Shown here in pieces: positions 16,926 through 26,038 of a stretch of DNA of 64,000 nucleotides. This stretch comes from DASWJZ01 sp038211615. GTDB taxonomy: Bacteria > Pseudomonadota > Alphaproteobacteria > Rhizobiales > Afifellaceae. Numbering within the stretch: position 1 is the stretch's first letter; each line of letters opens with the position of its first letter. The stretch is from positions 13,890 to 77,889 of the forward strand of contig JBBQVL010000011.1 of NCBI GenBank assembly GCA_038211615.1, written 5' to 3'. The notes under the pieces are model-generated. The model had not been told where the DNA came from. It saw only the letters and a list, made by a program, of their open reading frames with translations, and ran no database searches. Both the position numbers and the translations under genes were made by a program.

Positions 16926-17546
16926 TCACCGAAGCGTCGCCAGAAACTCCACATATTCGGCGCGATGGTCGCCGGCGAAGTTCGCCATGCCGGGCTTCGT
17001 CAGCAGCCCGCGGCGGGGTGGGACAAAGCTCTTGATCGTCCGCTTCGGTACATCGCGCCAGCCGAGATTGAACGCGGCGAATTTCGGAAAGAACAGCATC
17101 GTGGAATAGGGCAGGTGGTCGTGCACCCACCAGCCAAGCGCCTCCCATCGTCCCGTCTGCTCGTAGTAGGGAATGAAGGCGTGCACGATGATCGTCGCCA
17201 TCGCGCCGCCGATGCCCTCCGGCGTGCGCCGATCCCAGATGTGCTCCGCGTATTCGCTTTCGGGCTTGGCGCAATTGTGCCCCCGCTCGTTGCACACCCG
17301 CGCCACCTCGCGGCAGCGATAGGCGGAGCGCACCGAGATGCGTCCGAATTTCTCGCGGAGCGGCTCCAGCAGGTTCTCGCAAAGCCCGCGGCCGGTCTCG
17401 ATGGCGAGTTCGGGATCATCCGGGATATTCGGAATGCCATAGAGATTGGCGACTTCCGAGTAGAGGAAATCGCGCATGAAGAAATTCTCGGAAAGCCGCA
17501 CGCGACCGAGGTCTTCAAGCGATCTGACGCTGCCGGGTTTCCTCAT
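16926..17546 (-). CDS. Peptidase M15-like protein
   Basis: 206 residues without signal peptide or membrane helix. The segment NLLEPLREKFGRISVRSAYRC resembles the start of the M15 (D-Ala-D-Ala carboxypeptidase) fold; later EYAEHIWDRR and WWVHDHLPYSTMLFFP supply His and Asp residues that could form the zinc site, but in a variant order. A hydrolase or non-catalytic homologue is possible. The gene lies 8 bp downstream of the anion permease and is probably in its operon. Confidence 0.6.
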   Translation of the reverse strand: MRKPGSVRSLEDLGRVRLSENFFMRDFLYSEVANLYGIPNIPDDPELAIETGRGLCENLLEPLREKFGRISVRSAYRCREVARVCNERGHNCAKPESEYAEHIWDRRTPEGIGGAMATIIVHAFIPYYEQTGRWEALGWWVHDHLPYSTMLFFPKFAAFNLGWRDVPKRTIKSFVPPRRGLLTKPGMANFAGDHRAEYVEFLATLR

Positions 17547-17554
17547 GTGCGCAC

Positions 17555-18790
17555 CTAAAGCGCGATCAGCCCCGAAAACCAGAGCCAGGCGAACGTGACG
17601 GCGATGCTCGCGACCGTCATCGGGATTCCGGAGCGGGCGAAATCCATGAAGCCGAGCCTGACGCCGGCGAGCTGCGCGCGTTCCGCCACGATGATGTTGC
17701 AGAGCGAGCCGGTGAGCAGCAGGTTGCCGGCGAAGGTGGTGAGGAGCGCCAGCCCCGCGAGCGCGCCGTCCGACAGATCGGGGATCAGCTTCAGCACGAG
17801 GATCACGGCCGGGACGTTGCCGATCGTGTTGGAGGCCAGCAAGGCGAGCGGGGTCATCACCGAGAGGCGATCGGGGAGGAGCCCCGTGGCGGCGAGCCAG
17901 TGCAGGCCGTCCTGCGCGACGCCGGTCTTCGCGAAGGCCGCCGTCACCCCGAAGAGGCAGACGAAGAGCAGCAGCAGGTGCCAGTCAACGCCGCCGATCA
18001 GTGCGCGCGACGACATGCGCCGCGAGAGCAGCAGCGCGCCGGCGACGGCGAGCGCGGAGAGCTCGCGCGGCAGCGGGCTCAGGAACAGCGCGACCAGCGC
18101 AACCACCGCGGCGCTCGCCTTGGCGAGCTGGAATTTCCGCAGCGGCGCTCCGCTTTCCAGCGGCGGTGTCTCCTGCCTCTCCCCCGCGACGAAGCCGTTC
18201 CGCCAGGTCAGCACCACCGCGAAATAGACCGCCGCGAGCGACAGGATAGACGGCGGCAGGGCGAAGAGCACGTAGGGCCAGAAATCGAGCCCGCCCGCCT
18301 GTCCGATCAGGATATTCTGCGGATTGCCGATGAGCGTTGCGGCGGAGCCTGCGTTCGCCGCGCCGGCCAGCGCCACGAGATAGGGCCGTGCGTCGAGGCC
18401 GTTGGACACGAGCCCGACACAGACGAGCGGGGTCAGCGCCACCGCGATGACATCGTTGGTGAGCACCGCCGACAACAGGCCGGTGACGGCGATCAGCACC
18501 GCAAGCACGAGTCTGGGGCTGCTGGCCGCGTGCGTCACGCGTTCCGCGACCCAGCCGTAGAACCCCGACATCTCGAATTGCGCCGAAAGGATCATCAGCG
18601 CGAAGAGGAGCGCGATGGTCGGCATGTCGATCGCCGCCCCGGCCTCGCTGAGCGGCAGGTCGCCGCTTGCGAGCAGCACGATCAGCCCAAGCAGCGCCAC
18701 GCCGGTACGGTCGAGCGCAAAGCCCGGAATCCGCCCAAACGCCATCCCGACATAGACGATGATGAAGACGGCGACGGAAAGGGTGGTCAC
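17555..18790 (-). CDS. SLC13/ArsB-type anion permease
   Basis: 411 residues with eleven or so membrane helices. Duplicated substrate-loop motifs are visible: VLTNDVIAVALTPL in the first half and ASNTIGNVPAVILVLKL in the second, plus AANAGSAATLIGNPQNILIG, typical of the CitM/ArsB/SLC13 ion-transporter superfamily. It should move an oxyanion or carboxylate across the inner membrane; arsenite, sulphate or dicarboxylate cannot be separated without a tree. No ars genes are nearby. Confidence 0.85.
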   Translation of the reverse strand: MTTLSVAVFIIVYVGMAFGRIPGFALDRTGVALLGLIVLLASGDLPLSEAGAAIDMPTIALLFALMILSAQFEMSGFYGWVAERVTHAASSPRLVLAVLIAVTGLLSAVLTNDVIAVALTPLVCVGLVSNGLDARPYLVALAGAANAGSAATLIGNPQNILIGQAGGLDFWPYVLFALPPSILSLAAVYFAVVLTWRNGFVAGERQETPPLESGAPLRKFQLAKASAAVVALVALFLSPLPRELSALAVAGALLLSRRMSSRALIGGVDWHLLLLFVCLFGVTAAFAKTGVAQDGLHWLAATGLLPDRLSVMTPLALLASNTIGNVPAVILVLKLIPDLSDGALAGLALLTTFAGNLLLTGSLCNIIVAERAQLAGVRLGFMDFARSGIPMTVASIAVTFAWLWFSGLIAL

Positions 18791-19121
18791 TTATCGGCGA
18801 ACCTTCAATCTCCGACGCGTCATGCGATGCATCGACGCCGCGTTGTGGCGCACCTAGTGGCAGAGCGCCTTCCTGTAGGCAACGCAAGGGTTGATCGATT
18901 GGAACTGCAAGGCCGTCGAGACTATGGATGCCATCGAGCGGTTTCTGAAGCAGCCTCTACCTCGCGCGTCGACGAGCGCGAGATGATCGTGTCTGCCGGA
19001 AGCAGTCTTGAAATTCCAACCGCTTGTGACGTTCAGACTTGGCGGTTTGACGTAAGGTAAGCTATTTCGTTACGTTCGCTGCCGGGACCAGGAGATGGTC
19101 TAATTCCGGGGGGATGATGGC
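18791..19121. other. 331-bp intergenic region
   Basis: Divergent upstream region of the anion permease and the secreted protein at 19122. No convincing gene is present. A TTGACG (near 19048) followed 17 bp later by TTACGT is a weak promoter candidate for the rightward gene. A GGGG-rich Shine-Dalgarno-like tract precedes 19122. Otherwise nothing was recognised. Confidence 0.4.
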
Positions 19122-19649
19122 ATGAACAGATTAATATCGTTGGGTCGGCACACTTTTATTGGTGTCGCTCTCTTGACGGTCCTGGCGCCAGCGGCTCAGG
19201 CGGACATAAAAATCTTCAGCGCCGGGGGATGTCTGGTCACGGCCGGCGTGCCGGGAGAAGTCAAGAGCAACGCCTTGGGGATAGTGCAGAACACTAGCTT
19301 CGTCACGGATGGATCCATCGCGTGCTTTCTTGTGCGCGATCACCCGACGGCAAAGCCGGCAAAAATAGAAGTATCGGTCGTCGACAACAGCTCTGTGACG
19401 GTGGGCACCAAAGACATTTCATGCCGCGCGATTCTCGTCGATCGCTTCGGCAGGTCAACTGCGTCCGGAGGTCCGGTCTCGACATCCGGAACCAATGCTA
19501 ACGGCACTATCTTGAACTTGCCGGTGCCGGGGGCGGCCGTGCAAAATGGAACAATTGCCGTACAGTGCACCATTCCGCGCCGCGCTGTGGGAAATCCCTC
19601 CTCCTCGGTTGCGTCAATCAAGCTGACCGAACCCAATCCGGCGCCCTAG
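19122..19649 (+). CDS. Secreted hypothetical protein
   Basis: 175 residues with a clear signal peptide (hydrophobic FIGVALLTVLAPAAQA, cleavage before DIKIF). The mature part is beta-rich and contains four cysteines (GGCLV, IACFL, ISCRA, VQCTI), which could form two disulphides. No family was recognised. Base composition is less GC-rich than the neighbouring genes, and the region has fewer third-position G/C bases, which may mark later acquisition. It stands alone between the permease and argG. Confidence 0.72.
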   Translation: MNRLISLGRHTFIGVALLTVLAPAAQADIKIFSAGGCLVTAGVPGEVKSNALGIVQNTSFVTDGSIACFLVRDHPTAKPAKIEVSVVDNSSVTVGTKDISCRAILVDRFGRSTASGGPVSTSGTNANGTILNLPVPGAAVQNGTIAVQCTIPRRAVGNPSSSVASIKLTEPNPAP

Positions 19650-19780
19650 CCTCGGTCGTTCGCTGGGAGGCGGTTGCAGCGCTGCGGCGGTCAGGCGGAA
19701 TGTGCCTTTGATCGCCGCAGCTCAACGGACATAGCCCTCCGCCCGTCGTTTTAACTACGGCCAGCGTGCTCGGAGCGCGG

Positions 19781-21001
19781 CTACTTCTCGGCCTTGTCCC
19801 GCATCGCCAGCGTTCTTAGCCGGAGCGCGTTCAGCCGGATGAAGCCCTCGGCGTCCTTCTGGTCGTACGCGCCGCGATCATCCTCGAACGTCACCAGCGC
19901 ATCGGAATAGAGCGAGTTGGAGCTCGCGCGGCCGATCACCGTGACGTTGCCCTTGTAGAGCTTGAGCCGCACCGTGCCCGCCACCTTCGCCTGGCTCTTG
20001 TCTGCCAGCGCCTGCAGCATCTCGCGCTCCGGCGAGAACCAGAAGCCGTAATAGACGAGCTCCGCATAGCGCGGCATCAGCGATTCCTTCAGGTGCATCG
20101 CCTCGCGGTCGAGCGTCAGCGACTCGATCGCCCGGTGCGCGACGTGCAGGATGGTGCCGCCCGGCGTCTCGTAGATGCCGCGGCTCTTCATGCCGACAAA
20201 GCGGTTCTCGACAAGATCGACGCGGCCGATGCCGTTCGGTCCGCCGAGCTCGTTCAGCGCCGTGAGCAGCGCGGCCGGCGAAAGCTTGTTCCCGTCGATG
20301 GAAACCGCGTCGCCCTTCTCGAAGCCGATCTCGACGATCGTCGCCTTGTCCGGTGCTTCCTCCGGCGAGACGGTGCGCATGAAGACGTAGGGCGGCGGCT
20401 CGTCGTTCGGGTTTTCCAGCACCTTCCCCTCGGAGGAGGAGTGCAGCAGGTTGGCGTCGACCGAGAACGGCGCCTCGCCGCGCTTGTCCTTCGTCACGAG
20501 GATCTGGTTCTTCTCGGCGAAGTCGATCAGGTCGGTGCGCGACTTGAATTCCCACTCCCGCCACGGCGCGACGATCTTGATGGAGGGATCGAGCGCATAG
20601 GCGGTCAGCTCGAAGCGTACCTGGTCGTTGCCCTTGCCGGTCGCGCCGTGCGCGATCGCGTCGGCGCCGGAAGCGTGCGCGATCTCCACCAGGCGCTTTG
20701 CGATGAGCGGCCGCGCGATCGAGGTGCCGAGCAGGTAGACGCCCTCGTAGAGGGCATTCATGCGGAACATCGGGAACACGAAATCGCGGACGAATTCCTC
20801 GCGCAGGTCCTCGATGTGGATCTCCTTGATCCCCATCATCTCGGCCTTCTTGCGGGCCGGCGCGAGCTCCTCGCCCTGGCCGAGATCGGCGGTGAAGGTC
20901 ACCACCTCGCAGCCATAGGTCGTCTGCAGCCATTTCAGGATGATCGAGGTGTCGAGTCCACCCGAATAGGCAAGCACCACCTTTTTGATGTCACGCGCCA
21001 T
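19781..21001 (-). CDS. argG: Argininosuccinate synthase
   Basis: 406 residues, the usual length. The ATP-pyrophosphatase loop AYSGGLDTSIIL lies at residues 10-21. GATGKGNDQVRFE (citrulline/aspartate binding) and the C-terminal signature LVYYGFWFSPEREMLQAL are intact. It condenses citrulline with aspartate in arginine synthesis in the cytosol. The start at 21001 (MARDIKKVVLAYSGG) is preferred over the longer open frame because it matches the family N-terminus. It is monocistronic. Confidence 0.98.
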   Translation of the reverse strand: MARDIKKVVLAYSGGLDTSIILKWLQTTYGCEVVTFTADLGQGEELAPARKKAEMMGIKEIHIEDLREEFVRDFVFPMFRMNALYEGVYLLGTSIARPLIAKRLVEIAHASGADAIAHGATGKGNDQVRFELTAYALDPSIKIVAPWREWEFKSRTDLIDFAEKNQILVTKDKRGEAPFSVDANLLHSSSEGKVLENPNDEPPPYVFMRTVSPEEAPDKATIVEIGFEKGDAVSIDGNKLSPAALLTALNELGGPNGIGRVDLVENRFVGMKSRGIYETPGGTILHVAHRAIESLTLDREAMHLKESLMPRYAELVYYGFWFSPEREMLQALADKSQAKVAGTVRLKLYKGNVTVIGRASSNSLYSDALVTFEDDRGAYDQKDAEGFIRLNALRLRTLAMRDKAEK

Positions 21002-21149
21002 GAAAATCCGCCCCAAAAAACGCGCGTGACTATAGGGAAGGCGAGGAGCGGCGCAAGCCGCGCGCCGCGTGCAGCACGTGGTCTGCAATGTTGTTTTGGA
21101 CGGTGCATTGCGTCATGCTTCAGCGCTCTCGCGCGTTTCGGAGATCTCC

Positions 21150-21446
21150 ATGCCTGCGTTCAACGCCGTGCGCTTTCGGGTGAAGGTCGGGCACGACAGC
21201 GCGTTCCTCGACGCCCACAAGCACATCCTGAAGGAATGGCCGGGTCTGCAACGGGCCAGCATCGTCAAGACCGGTGAGCAGGGCTATTGCCTGATCGCCG
21301 AATGGGCGGACACGGACGCAATCGCGATCGCGCGTCCGCAGATGATTGCGACCCTCAACACCTTCCGCAACGCACTGGAGGATCTCGGCGGAGGACTCGG
21401 CGTCACCGATGCGGTGTCGGGGCCTGTTGTTCTCGACCTGCCATAA
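21150..21446 (+). CDS. Small ABM/DUF718-like cytosolic protein
   Basis: 98 residues predicted to form a ferredoxin-like alpha-beta barrel: FRVKVGHDSAFLDAH, KTGEQGYCLIAEWADTDAI and MIATLNTFRNALEDLGG are typical of a widespread family annotated as antibiotic-biosynthesis-monooxygenase-like. Whether it has catalytic activity is unknown. The start at 21150 was chosen because conservation begins at MPAFNAVRF. It lies 26 bp upstream of the LysE gene on the same strand. Confidence 0.75.
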   Translation: MPAFNAVRFRVKVGHDSAFLDAHKHILKEWPGLQRASIVKTGEQGYCLIAEWADTDAIAIARPQMIATLNTFRNALEDLGGGLGVTDAVSGPVVLDLP

Positions 21447-21472
21447 GCCTTTTCCGTCGCACGGAGCTGCTG

Positions 21473-22120
21473 GTGAACTTCCTTCCGACCCTTCCCGTCT
21501 TCGCCGCCTATCTCGCGGCGGTGCTCATCATCACCTTCACGCCCGGCCCTGACATGACGCTCTTCCTCGGCAAGGCGGTGCGGCAGGGGACGGCGGCGGG
21601 CATGGCGGCAATGCTCGGCGCCTCGACCGGCATCCTGATCCACACGACGCTGGTCGCGCTCGGCCTCTCGGCGCTCCTGGCGGCGAGCGTCACCGCCTTC
21701 TCCATCCTCAAGATCGGCGGGGCGCTCTATCTCCTGTGGCTCGCTGTGCAGACCATCCGCCACGGCTCGGCCCTGCGGATCGACGCGCCGCGCGGTCAGG
21801 GCGGAAGCGAGCCGCTCTACCGCTCCTGGCTGACGGGCCTCGGCGTGAACCTGATGAACCCGAAGATCATCATGTTCTTCGTGACGTTCCTGCCGCAATT
21901 CGTGACGGCCGGCGATCCGCATGCCGCACAGAAGCTTGTCTTCCTGGGCGTGGTGCTTGTCGTCGTTGCGCTGCCCTTCTCGATCGCGATGATCGTCTTC
22001 GCGGCGCGGCTGGCGGAACTGCTGAAGCGGAAGCCGCGCGTCATGCGCGCCATCGACTGGCTCTTCGCCGGGATCTTCTCCGCCTTCGCGCTGCGCCTGC
22101 TCCTCGCCCGCAGCCACTGA
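21473..22120 (+). CDS. LysE family amino-acid exporter
   Basis: 215 residues and six hydrophobic helices. The N-terminal TPGPDMTLFLGKAVRQGTAAGMAA contains the family signature (PGPDM), and GVNLMNPKIIMFFVTFLPQF is the second characteristic loop. Members export lysine, homoserine, threonine or other small metabolites. The start is a GTG at 21473. It probably shares a transcript with the small protein upstream and is convergent with the sedolisin gene (10 bp gap). Confidence 0.92.
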   Translation: MNFLPTLPVFAAYLAAVLIITFTPGPDMTLFLGKAVRQGTAAGMAAMLGASTGILIHTTLVALGLSALLAASVTAFSILKIGGALYLLWLAVQTIRHGSALRIDAPRGQGGSEPLYRSWLTGLGVNLMNPKIIMFFVTFLPQFVTAGDPHAAQKLVFLGVVLVVVALPFSIAMIVFAARLAELLKRKPRVMRAIDWLFAGIFSAFALRLLLARSH

Positions 22121-22130
22121 CGGCCGGGCG

Positions 22131-23207
22131 TCAGACCATCGCGCCGCTGGCCGGAAAGAGCGCCGCGCCGTTCGGCGAGCCGAGCCCGGCGCAGGCGTTC
22201 CAGCCCGGCCCCGCCGAGTAGCCGATGCCGTCAGCCGATTTGTTGGTGCCGGAGACGATCGGGCGAAAGAAGTGCGGGTTGTCGTAGAGCAGCGGGTGGA
22301 TCTGGCCCGAGGTCTTTCCGTTCGCGGCGTTGAGGATCGCGACGATCGCCGCCCAGAGCGGCGTCGAGGCGCTGGTTCCCGGCATGATCCTGGTCGCGCC
22401 ACCGAGAACGATCCTGTAGCCCGGGCTCCTTGCCGCGCTTGCCGCGACATCGGGCAGCCCGCGACGACGCCCCCCGTCGTTCAGCGAAGCGGGCAGCGCT
22501 AGCCCGCTCTGATAGTCGGGCACGGCGTAGATATCGCTGATGCCGCCGCCAGTGCCGCTCACGCTGCCGTCGTTCCACACCGCCTCGTCGGCGATGCCGC
22601 CGTCAGCCGCGAGCGTCAGTCGCGTCCCGCCGCAGGCGAGCACGTTTGGGCTCGAAGCGGGGTAGAGAACATGCGCGGCGCCGTCGAGCAGCCCCGCCGT
22701 CGCGAGTGCGTCGCCGGCCGCCGCCACGATTGTGATGCCGCGATCGACGGCGGCCTGCAGCGCTGCGTCCATTGCAGCACGCGCCGGCGCCATCCAGTTC
22801 TTCTCCGGTATTCCCCAGCTTATGGACAGGACGGACGGGCGGTTCACGCCGTCGTTCCCCGCTGCATTGACTGCGTCCGCGAGGCCAAAGCCGGTGCGGC
22901 GCGTGAAGTAGACGGCGAGCCGCGCCGTGGGAATGATTCCCGCTAGCACCTGCAGGTCGAGCGCGAGTTCCGCGTCGGCGTCCGCGATGATGCCGAAGCG
23001 GTTCCTCGTGCCCTTCACTGACTGCGTGACGAGGCTAGCGGCGACGGGCCGGTTGGCCTGTGCTGCCGCGCTGGCGATGTCGGAGGCGAGGTAGCCGCCT
23101 CCAAGCGCCACGATACCCACGCATTGGCCCGAAAGATCGCGGTCGAGCGGGATGTCGTAAAGGCCCGCGATCTCGCCCGGCCAGAGGCCGGGCGCGCCGT
23201 CGCTCAT
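22131..23207 (-). CDS. Sedolisin-type (S53) serine-carboxyl peptidase without prodomain
   Basis: 358 residues. The S53 catalytic pieces are present: Glu and Asp in DAELALDLQV (ExxxD), the oxyanion Asp in VAAAGDALATAG, and the nucleophile in MPGTSASTPLWAA (usual SGTSxS). The ending GYSAGPGWNACAGLGSPNG is the C-terminal calcium-site region. The first residues already lie in the catalytic domain (GLYDIP), so both signal peptide and the usual 180-residue prodomain are missing. It may be exported with help or act inside the cell. It is downstream of the cytochrome gene (16 bp) in one operon. Confidence 0.88.
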   Translation of the reverse strand: MSDGAPGLWPGEIAGLYDIPLDRDLSGQCVGIVALGGGYLASDIASAAAQANRPVAASLVTQSVKGTRNRFGIIADADAELALDLQVLAGIIPTARLAVYFTRRTGFGLADAVNAAGNDGVNRPSVLSISWGIPEKNWMAPARAAMDAALQAAVDRGITIVAAAGDALATAGLLDGAAHVLYPASSPNVLACGGTRLTLAADGGIADEAVWNDGSVSGTGGGISDIYAVPDYQSGLALPASLNDGGRRRGLPDVAASAARSPGYRIVLGGATRIMPGTSASTPLWAAIVAILNAANGKTSGQIHPLLYDNPHFFRPIVSGTNKSADGIGYSAGPGWNACAGLGSPNGAALFPASGAMV

Positions 23208-23223
23208 CGGCCCGCGCAGCGGG

Positions 23224-24453
23224 CTATTTCTTCGAGCAGAACCGCGACTTTGTCTGCGGCGGGGTGGCGGTGTCGTTGATGGCGCAGAACGGGATGGACC
23301 AGACGAAGTCCGCCGCTTGCGCGATCTGCTGCAGGTTGGGCATGTCCTCGAACATCGGGAAGTAGGGCGGATCGCCGGAGGCCGTGGTCCAGAACCACGA
23401 CGGGTCGACTGTGCCGATCGGCGCCTGTCCCGAGACCGGGTCGAAGCCGGCGAAGGTCGTCGCCGCGCCTTTGCTGTCGAAGGCCGCCCGCGCGTGGCAG
23501 GTCATGCAGGAAGCCTGGTTGACGAATCCCATCTCGGTCACGGAGTTGCCGAGCCGCACCGCGAGGCCCGTCGCTGTCGTGAAATCGACTTGCGAGCCCT
23601 TCAGGCAGTAGTTCGCATAGGCCGGATCCCAATTCGCCGCGGCGATCAGCGCCTGCAGCGCCGGGGTCTTGGTACACGCCTGGTATTCCTGTCCCGGCGT
23701 CGGCAGCGGGCTCACGAATGCGTCGGTGGCGCCGAAATTGTCCTTGCAGCCCATGACGTCGCAGCGGCCGGGATTGTTCTGATGCTCGAAGGTCGCCCAC
23801 GTCCAGTTCGGCACGATCTTCGAGATGACGTGCATGGAGACGAGCGCATATTGCTGCCCGTCGCTCGCGGTGTTGACGTGGTAAATCGTGCCGGCCTGCG
23901 CCGGGTCTCCCGTATAGCCAGGAATCCCACTCTTCGTCGGGTTGCCGGGATCACGCACCCGGTACCAGTTCGCCTTCACCTCGATCGAATCCACCGGGAA
24001 GCTCATCGTCTGGCCGTAGGCCGCCTGCAGTCCCGAGACCTTGAAGAGGTTGTTCTGCACGATGAAGTCGAAATCCGCCTTGTTGCGGCGCGTTTCCTCA
24101 CCGGCGTTTGCCGGGGAGGTCGGCCCGAACGGCAGGACCTGCGGCATCGGAACGCCGTGCTCCTGCGCAATGGTCGCACCGGCGCTCGGCACGGCCGGGG
24201 GCGCAAGGTTTTTTGGGGTCGGCCCGCCCGGCCATTGCGGGCTGAGATTGAAGGTGTCGCCGTCGCTCGCCCAAGTTTCGAACAGGGCATTGTTGTTGCC
24301 CGGTGTCGCGGCCTGGGTGTTCGCCTCGATGAACAGCATCCACGCGAGCTGATCGGGAGCGCTCTCGGCAAGGTCGGCGAGGCTCGGCGTCTGTGCGCCT
24401 GCGGAAGTGACGCCCAGCGCCAGGAGGCATGCTGCGAAGGTCATTGTCTTCAT
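23224..24453 (-). CDS. Secreted monohaem cytochrome c-like protein
   Basis: 409 residues with a signal peptide (cleavage near AGA-QTPSL). One haem c attachment motif, CMTCH, is found in the segment MGFVNQASCMTCHARAAF at about residue 320. The large N-terminal part (FIEANTQAATPGNNNALFETWASDGDTF) is shared with uncharacterised proteobacterial proteins and has extra cysteines (RCDVMGC). Its partner and substrate are unknown. The ribosome site GGGAG precedes the start at 24453. It lies between a small protein gene and the sedolisin gene in an apparent three-gene operon. Confidence 0.85.
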   Translation of the reverse strand: MKTMTFAACLLALGVTSAGAQTPSLADLAESAPDQLAWMLFIEANTQAATPGNNNALFETWASDGDTFNLSPQWPGGPTPKNLAPPAVPSAGATIAQEHGVPMPQVLPFGPTSPANAGEETRRNKADFDFIVQNNLFKVSGLQAAYGQTMSFPVDSIEVKANWYRVRDPGNPTKSGIPGYTGDPAQAGTIYHVNTASDGQQYALVSMHVISKIVPNWTWATFEHQNNPGRCDVMGCKDNFGATDAFVSPLPTPGQEYQACTKTPALQALIAAANWDPAYANYCLKGSQVDFTTATGLAVRLGNSVTEMGFVNQASCMTCHARAAFDSKGAATTFAGFDPVSGQAPIGTVDPSWFWTTASGDPPYFPMFEDMPNLQQIAQAADFVWSIPFCAINDTATPPQTKSRFCSKK

Positions 24454-24478
24454 GGCGATCTCCCTCTTGCCCGACCGC

Positions 24479-24737
24479 TCACGAACTGAAGCCGTCGGCC
24501 ATCCATTGCTCGTAGGTTGCGATCCAGCTCTGCGGCCAGGGGCTGGTCCGGTGGCATGTCGCCTGCCGCCAGAGCCGCGTAGACCACGCGCGCATTTCCG
24601 TGGTCGGGATAACCGCTCCCCGCCGCCGCGTCGCACATCCAGCTCGCGTCGCCGATCGAATAGCCGCGCGGATTCATGCACGAGATGTCGCCGGGACGAA
24701 TCTTCGGGCGGATATCGGCGGCGTAGGTGGTCGGCAT
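24479..24737 (-). pseudogene. Small protein with C-terminal W-P / W-M-x-x-G motif, frameshifted
   Basis: The intact frame starts MPTTYAADIRPKIRPGDISCM and runs to GDMPPDQP. At the G-run 24539-24542 (four G on the plus strand) one extra base shifts the frame. In the other frame the protein continues WPQSWIATYEQWMADGF and stops at 24479, which is the ending expected of this small family (about 85 residues), 25 bp before the cytochrome start. Function unknown; members often accompany secreted redox proteins. As sequenced the frame runs on to 24450. Confidence 0.65.
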
Positions 24738-25064
24738 GGATATCTTCCCGGTGCAATCGTGGTCCGCCCGCGGGTCCGTGAATGAATGCCTTCAACAAGC
24801 GACGGATCGGCGCATCATGCCTCAGTATGGGGGGGGCTGTATGCTCTGGTTGTCTTTTTGGTCAATAAAATACAATTGAAACGAGCATTATTCGCGACAA
24901 TGCGAGTTCATCCCCCTTTCTCCGTGGACGCGTCACCTTGCGGGAGGAATCCGCCAGGTTCCGCAGCGCCGCGGCGATCGCGGATTGCAAATGTCTTTCT
25001 GAAGCGGAACCTGGGCTTCTAAGGGGATGTTGAGCCGACCTGAGAGGAACCCGCCGATGTCGAT
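24738..25064. other. 327-bp divergent intergenic region
   Basis: It separates the cytochrome/sedolisin operon from the diacylglycerol-kinase-like gene. It holds a run of eight G at about 24830 and a short AT-rich patch (24860-24890, GTCAATAAAATACAATTG) that could carry promoter elements. A 78-codon open frame here has no coding character and was not called. Confidence 0.4.
25006..25031 (+). promoter_or_regulatory. Weak EcfG-like promoter candidate
   Basis: GGAAC (25006-25010) and TGTT (25028-25031) are separated by 17 bp, one mismatch from the GGAAC-N16/17-CGTT consensus. It lies 33 bp before the kinase-like gene start. A chance match is possible. Confidence 0.3.
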
Positions 25065-25958
25065 ATGCGCCTGACGCTGATCCTGAACCGCAACGCCGGC
25101 ACGCTCCGCGACATCGATCCGGACAAGGCCGGCGAAGACATCGCCGAGATTTTCCGCGCCCGCGGATATGACGTGACGGTGTGTGTCCTGGAAGGAAAGG
25201 AAGCGGCCGCCGCCATCGCGGGTGGGGCGGAGGACGAAACGGTGGACGTGCTTGTGGTCGGCGGAGGCGACGGCACGATATCCGCTGCTGGCGCCGCTGC
25301 GGCGCGGGCGAGGAAGACGCTCGGCATCCTGCCGCTCGGCACGATGAACCTCTTTGCCCGCTCGCTCGGAATTCCGCTCGACATGCGTGCCGCGGCTGAG
25401 GCGATCGCCGACGGCGAGGCCGTTGCGGTCGACATCGGCGAGGTGAACGGGCGCTTCTTCGTCCACCACGTGACGCTCGGATTGCACGCGCGCATGATCC
25501 TGACGCGCGCCCGACTCGGCTATGGCTCGCGGCTCGGCAAGATCCGGGCGAGCTGCCAGGCCTGGTGGACGGCTGTGCGCAATCCCCCGAACCTCAAGGC
25601 CAGGATTCGCTTTGACGGGCGGCAGATCGAGCGGCGGACCGCCGCCATTCTCGTTACCAACAACCCCCTCGGCGAAGGGCACATCCCCTATGCCGACGAT
25701 CCTCGGCAGGGAATGCTCGGGCTTTATGTTGCCAACTCGCTGCGCTGGTCGGACCTGCTGAGCATGGCGGTGCGCATGCTGTTCGGCAGTTTCTCCGCCA
25801 ACCCGCTTCTCGACAACTGGGTGGCAAGGGAAGTCGATATCACGCTCCCCGCTCCGAGCGTCGAGGCCTCGGTGGACGGCGAGATCGTCGAACTTGCCAC
25901 CCCGCTGCGCTGCCGTGTGCGCAGAGGCGGGCTGACCGTTCTCCGGCCGCTTCGTTAG
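25065..25958 (+). CDS. Diacylglycerol kinase catalytic-domain (LCB5/YegS-type) lipid kinase
   Basis: 297 residues. The N-terminal NRNAGTLRD loop, the nucleotide motif VVGGGDGTISAAG and LPLGTMNLFARSLG are the DAGK catalytic signature. The C-terminal beta-sandwich ends with the ASVDGEIVELATPLRCRVRRGGLTVL segment seen in YegS/DgkB proteins. It phosphorylates a lipid such as diacylglycerol or a sphingoid base at the inner membrane. It lies upstream of the nepR-ecfG locus and may be stress-controlled. Confidence 0.92.
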   Translation: MRLTLILNRNAGTLRDIDPDKAGEDIAEIFRARGYDVTVCVLEGKEAAAAIAGGAEDETVDVLVVGGGDGTISAAGAAAARARKTLGILPLGTMNLFARSLGIPLDMRAAAEAIADGEAVAVDIGEVNGRFFVHHVTLGLHARMILTRARLGYGSRLGKIRASCQAWWTAVRNPPNLKARIRFDGRQIERRTAAILVTNNPLGEGHIPYADDPRQGMLGLYVANSLRWSDLLSMAVRMLFGSFSANPLLDNWVAREVDITLPAPSVEASVDGEIVELATPLRCRVRRGGLTVLRPLR

Positions 25959-26038
25959 GCGTGCAGCCGCGTCAGCGAGATGCGCGTGAGCCGAATGAAC
26001 GCCTTCCAGGGGGGGCGTTCGATGAGAAGAGGGAAGGC

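Noticed and set aside
24786..25022. 78-codon open frame in the divergent gap
   Set aside because: No ribosome site, mixed composition and no family resemblance; it covers the likely promoter region.
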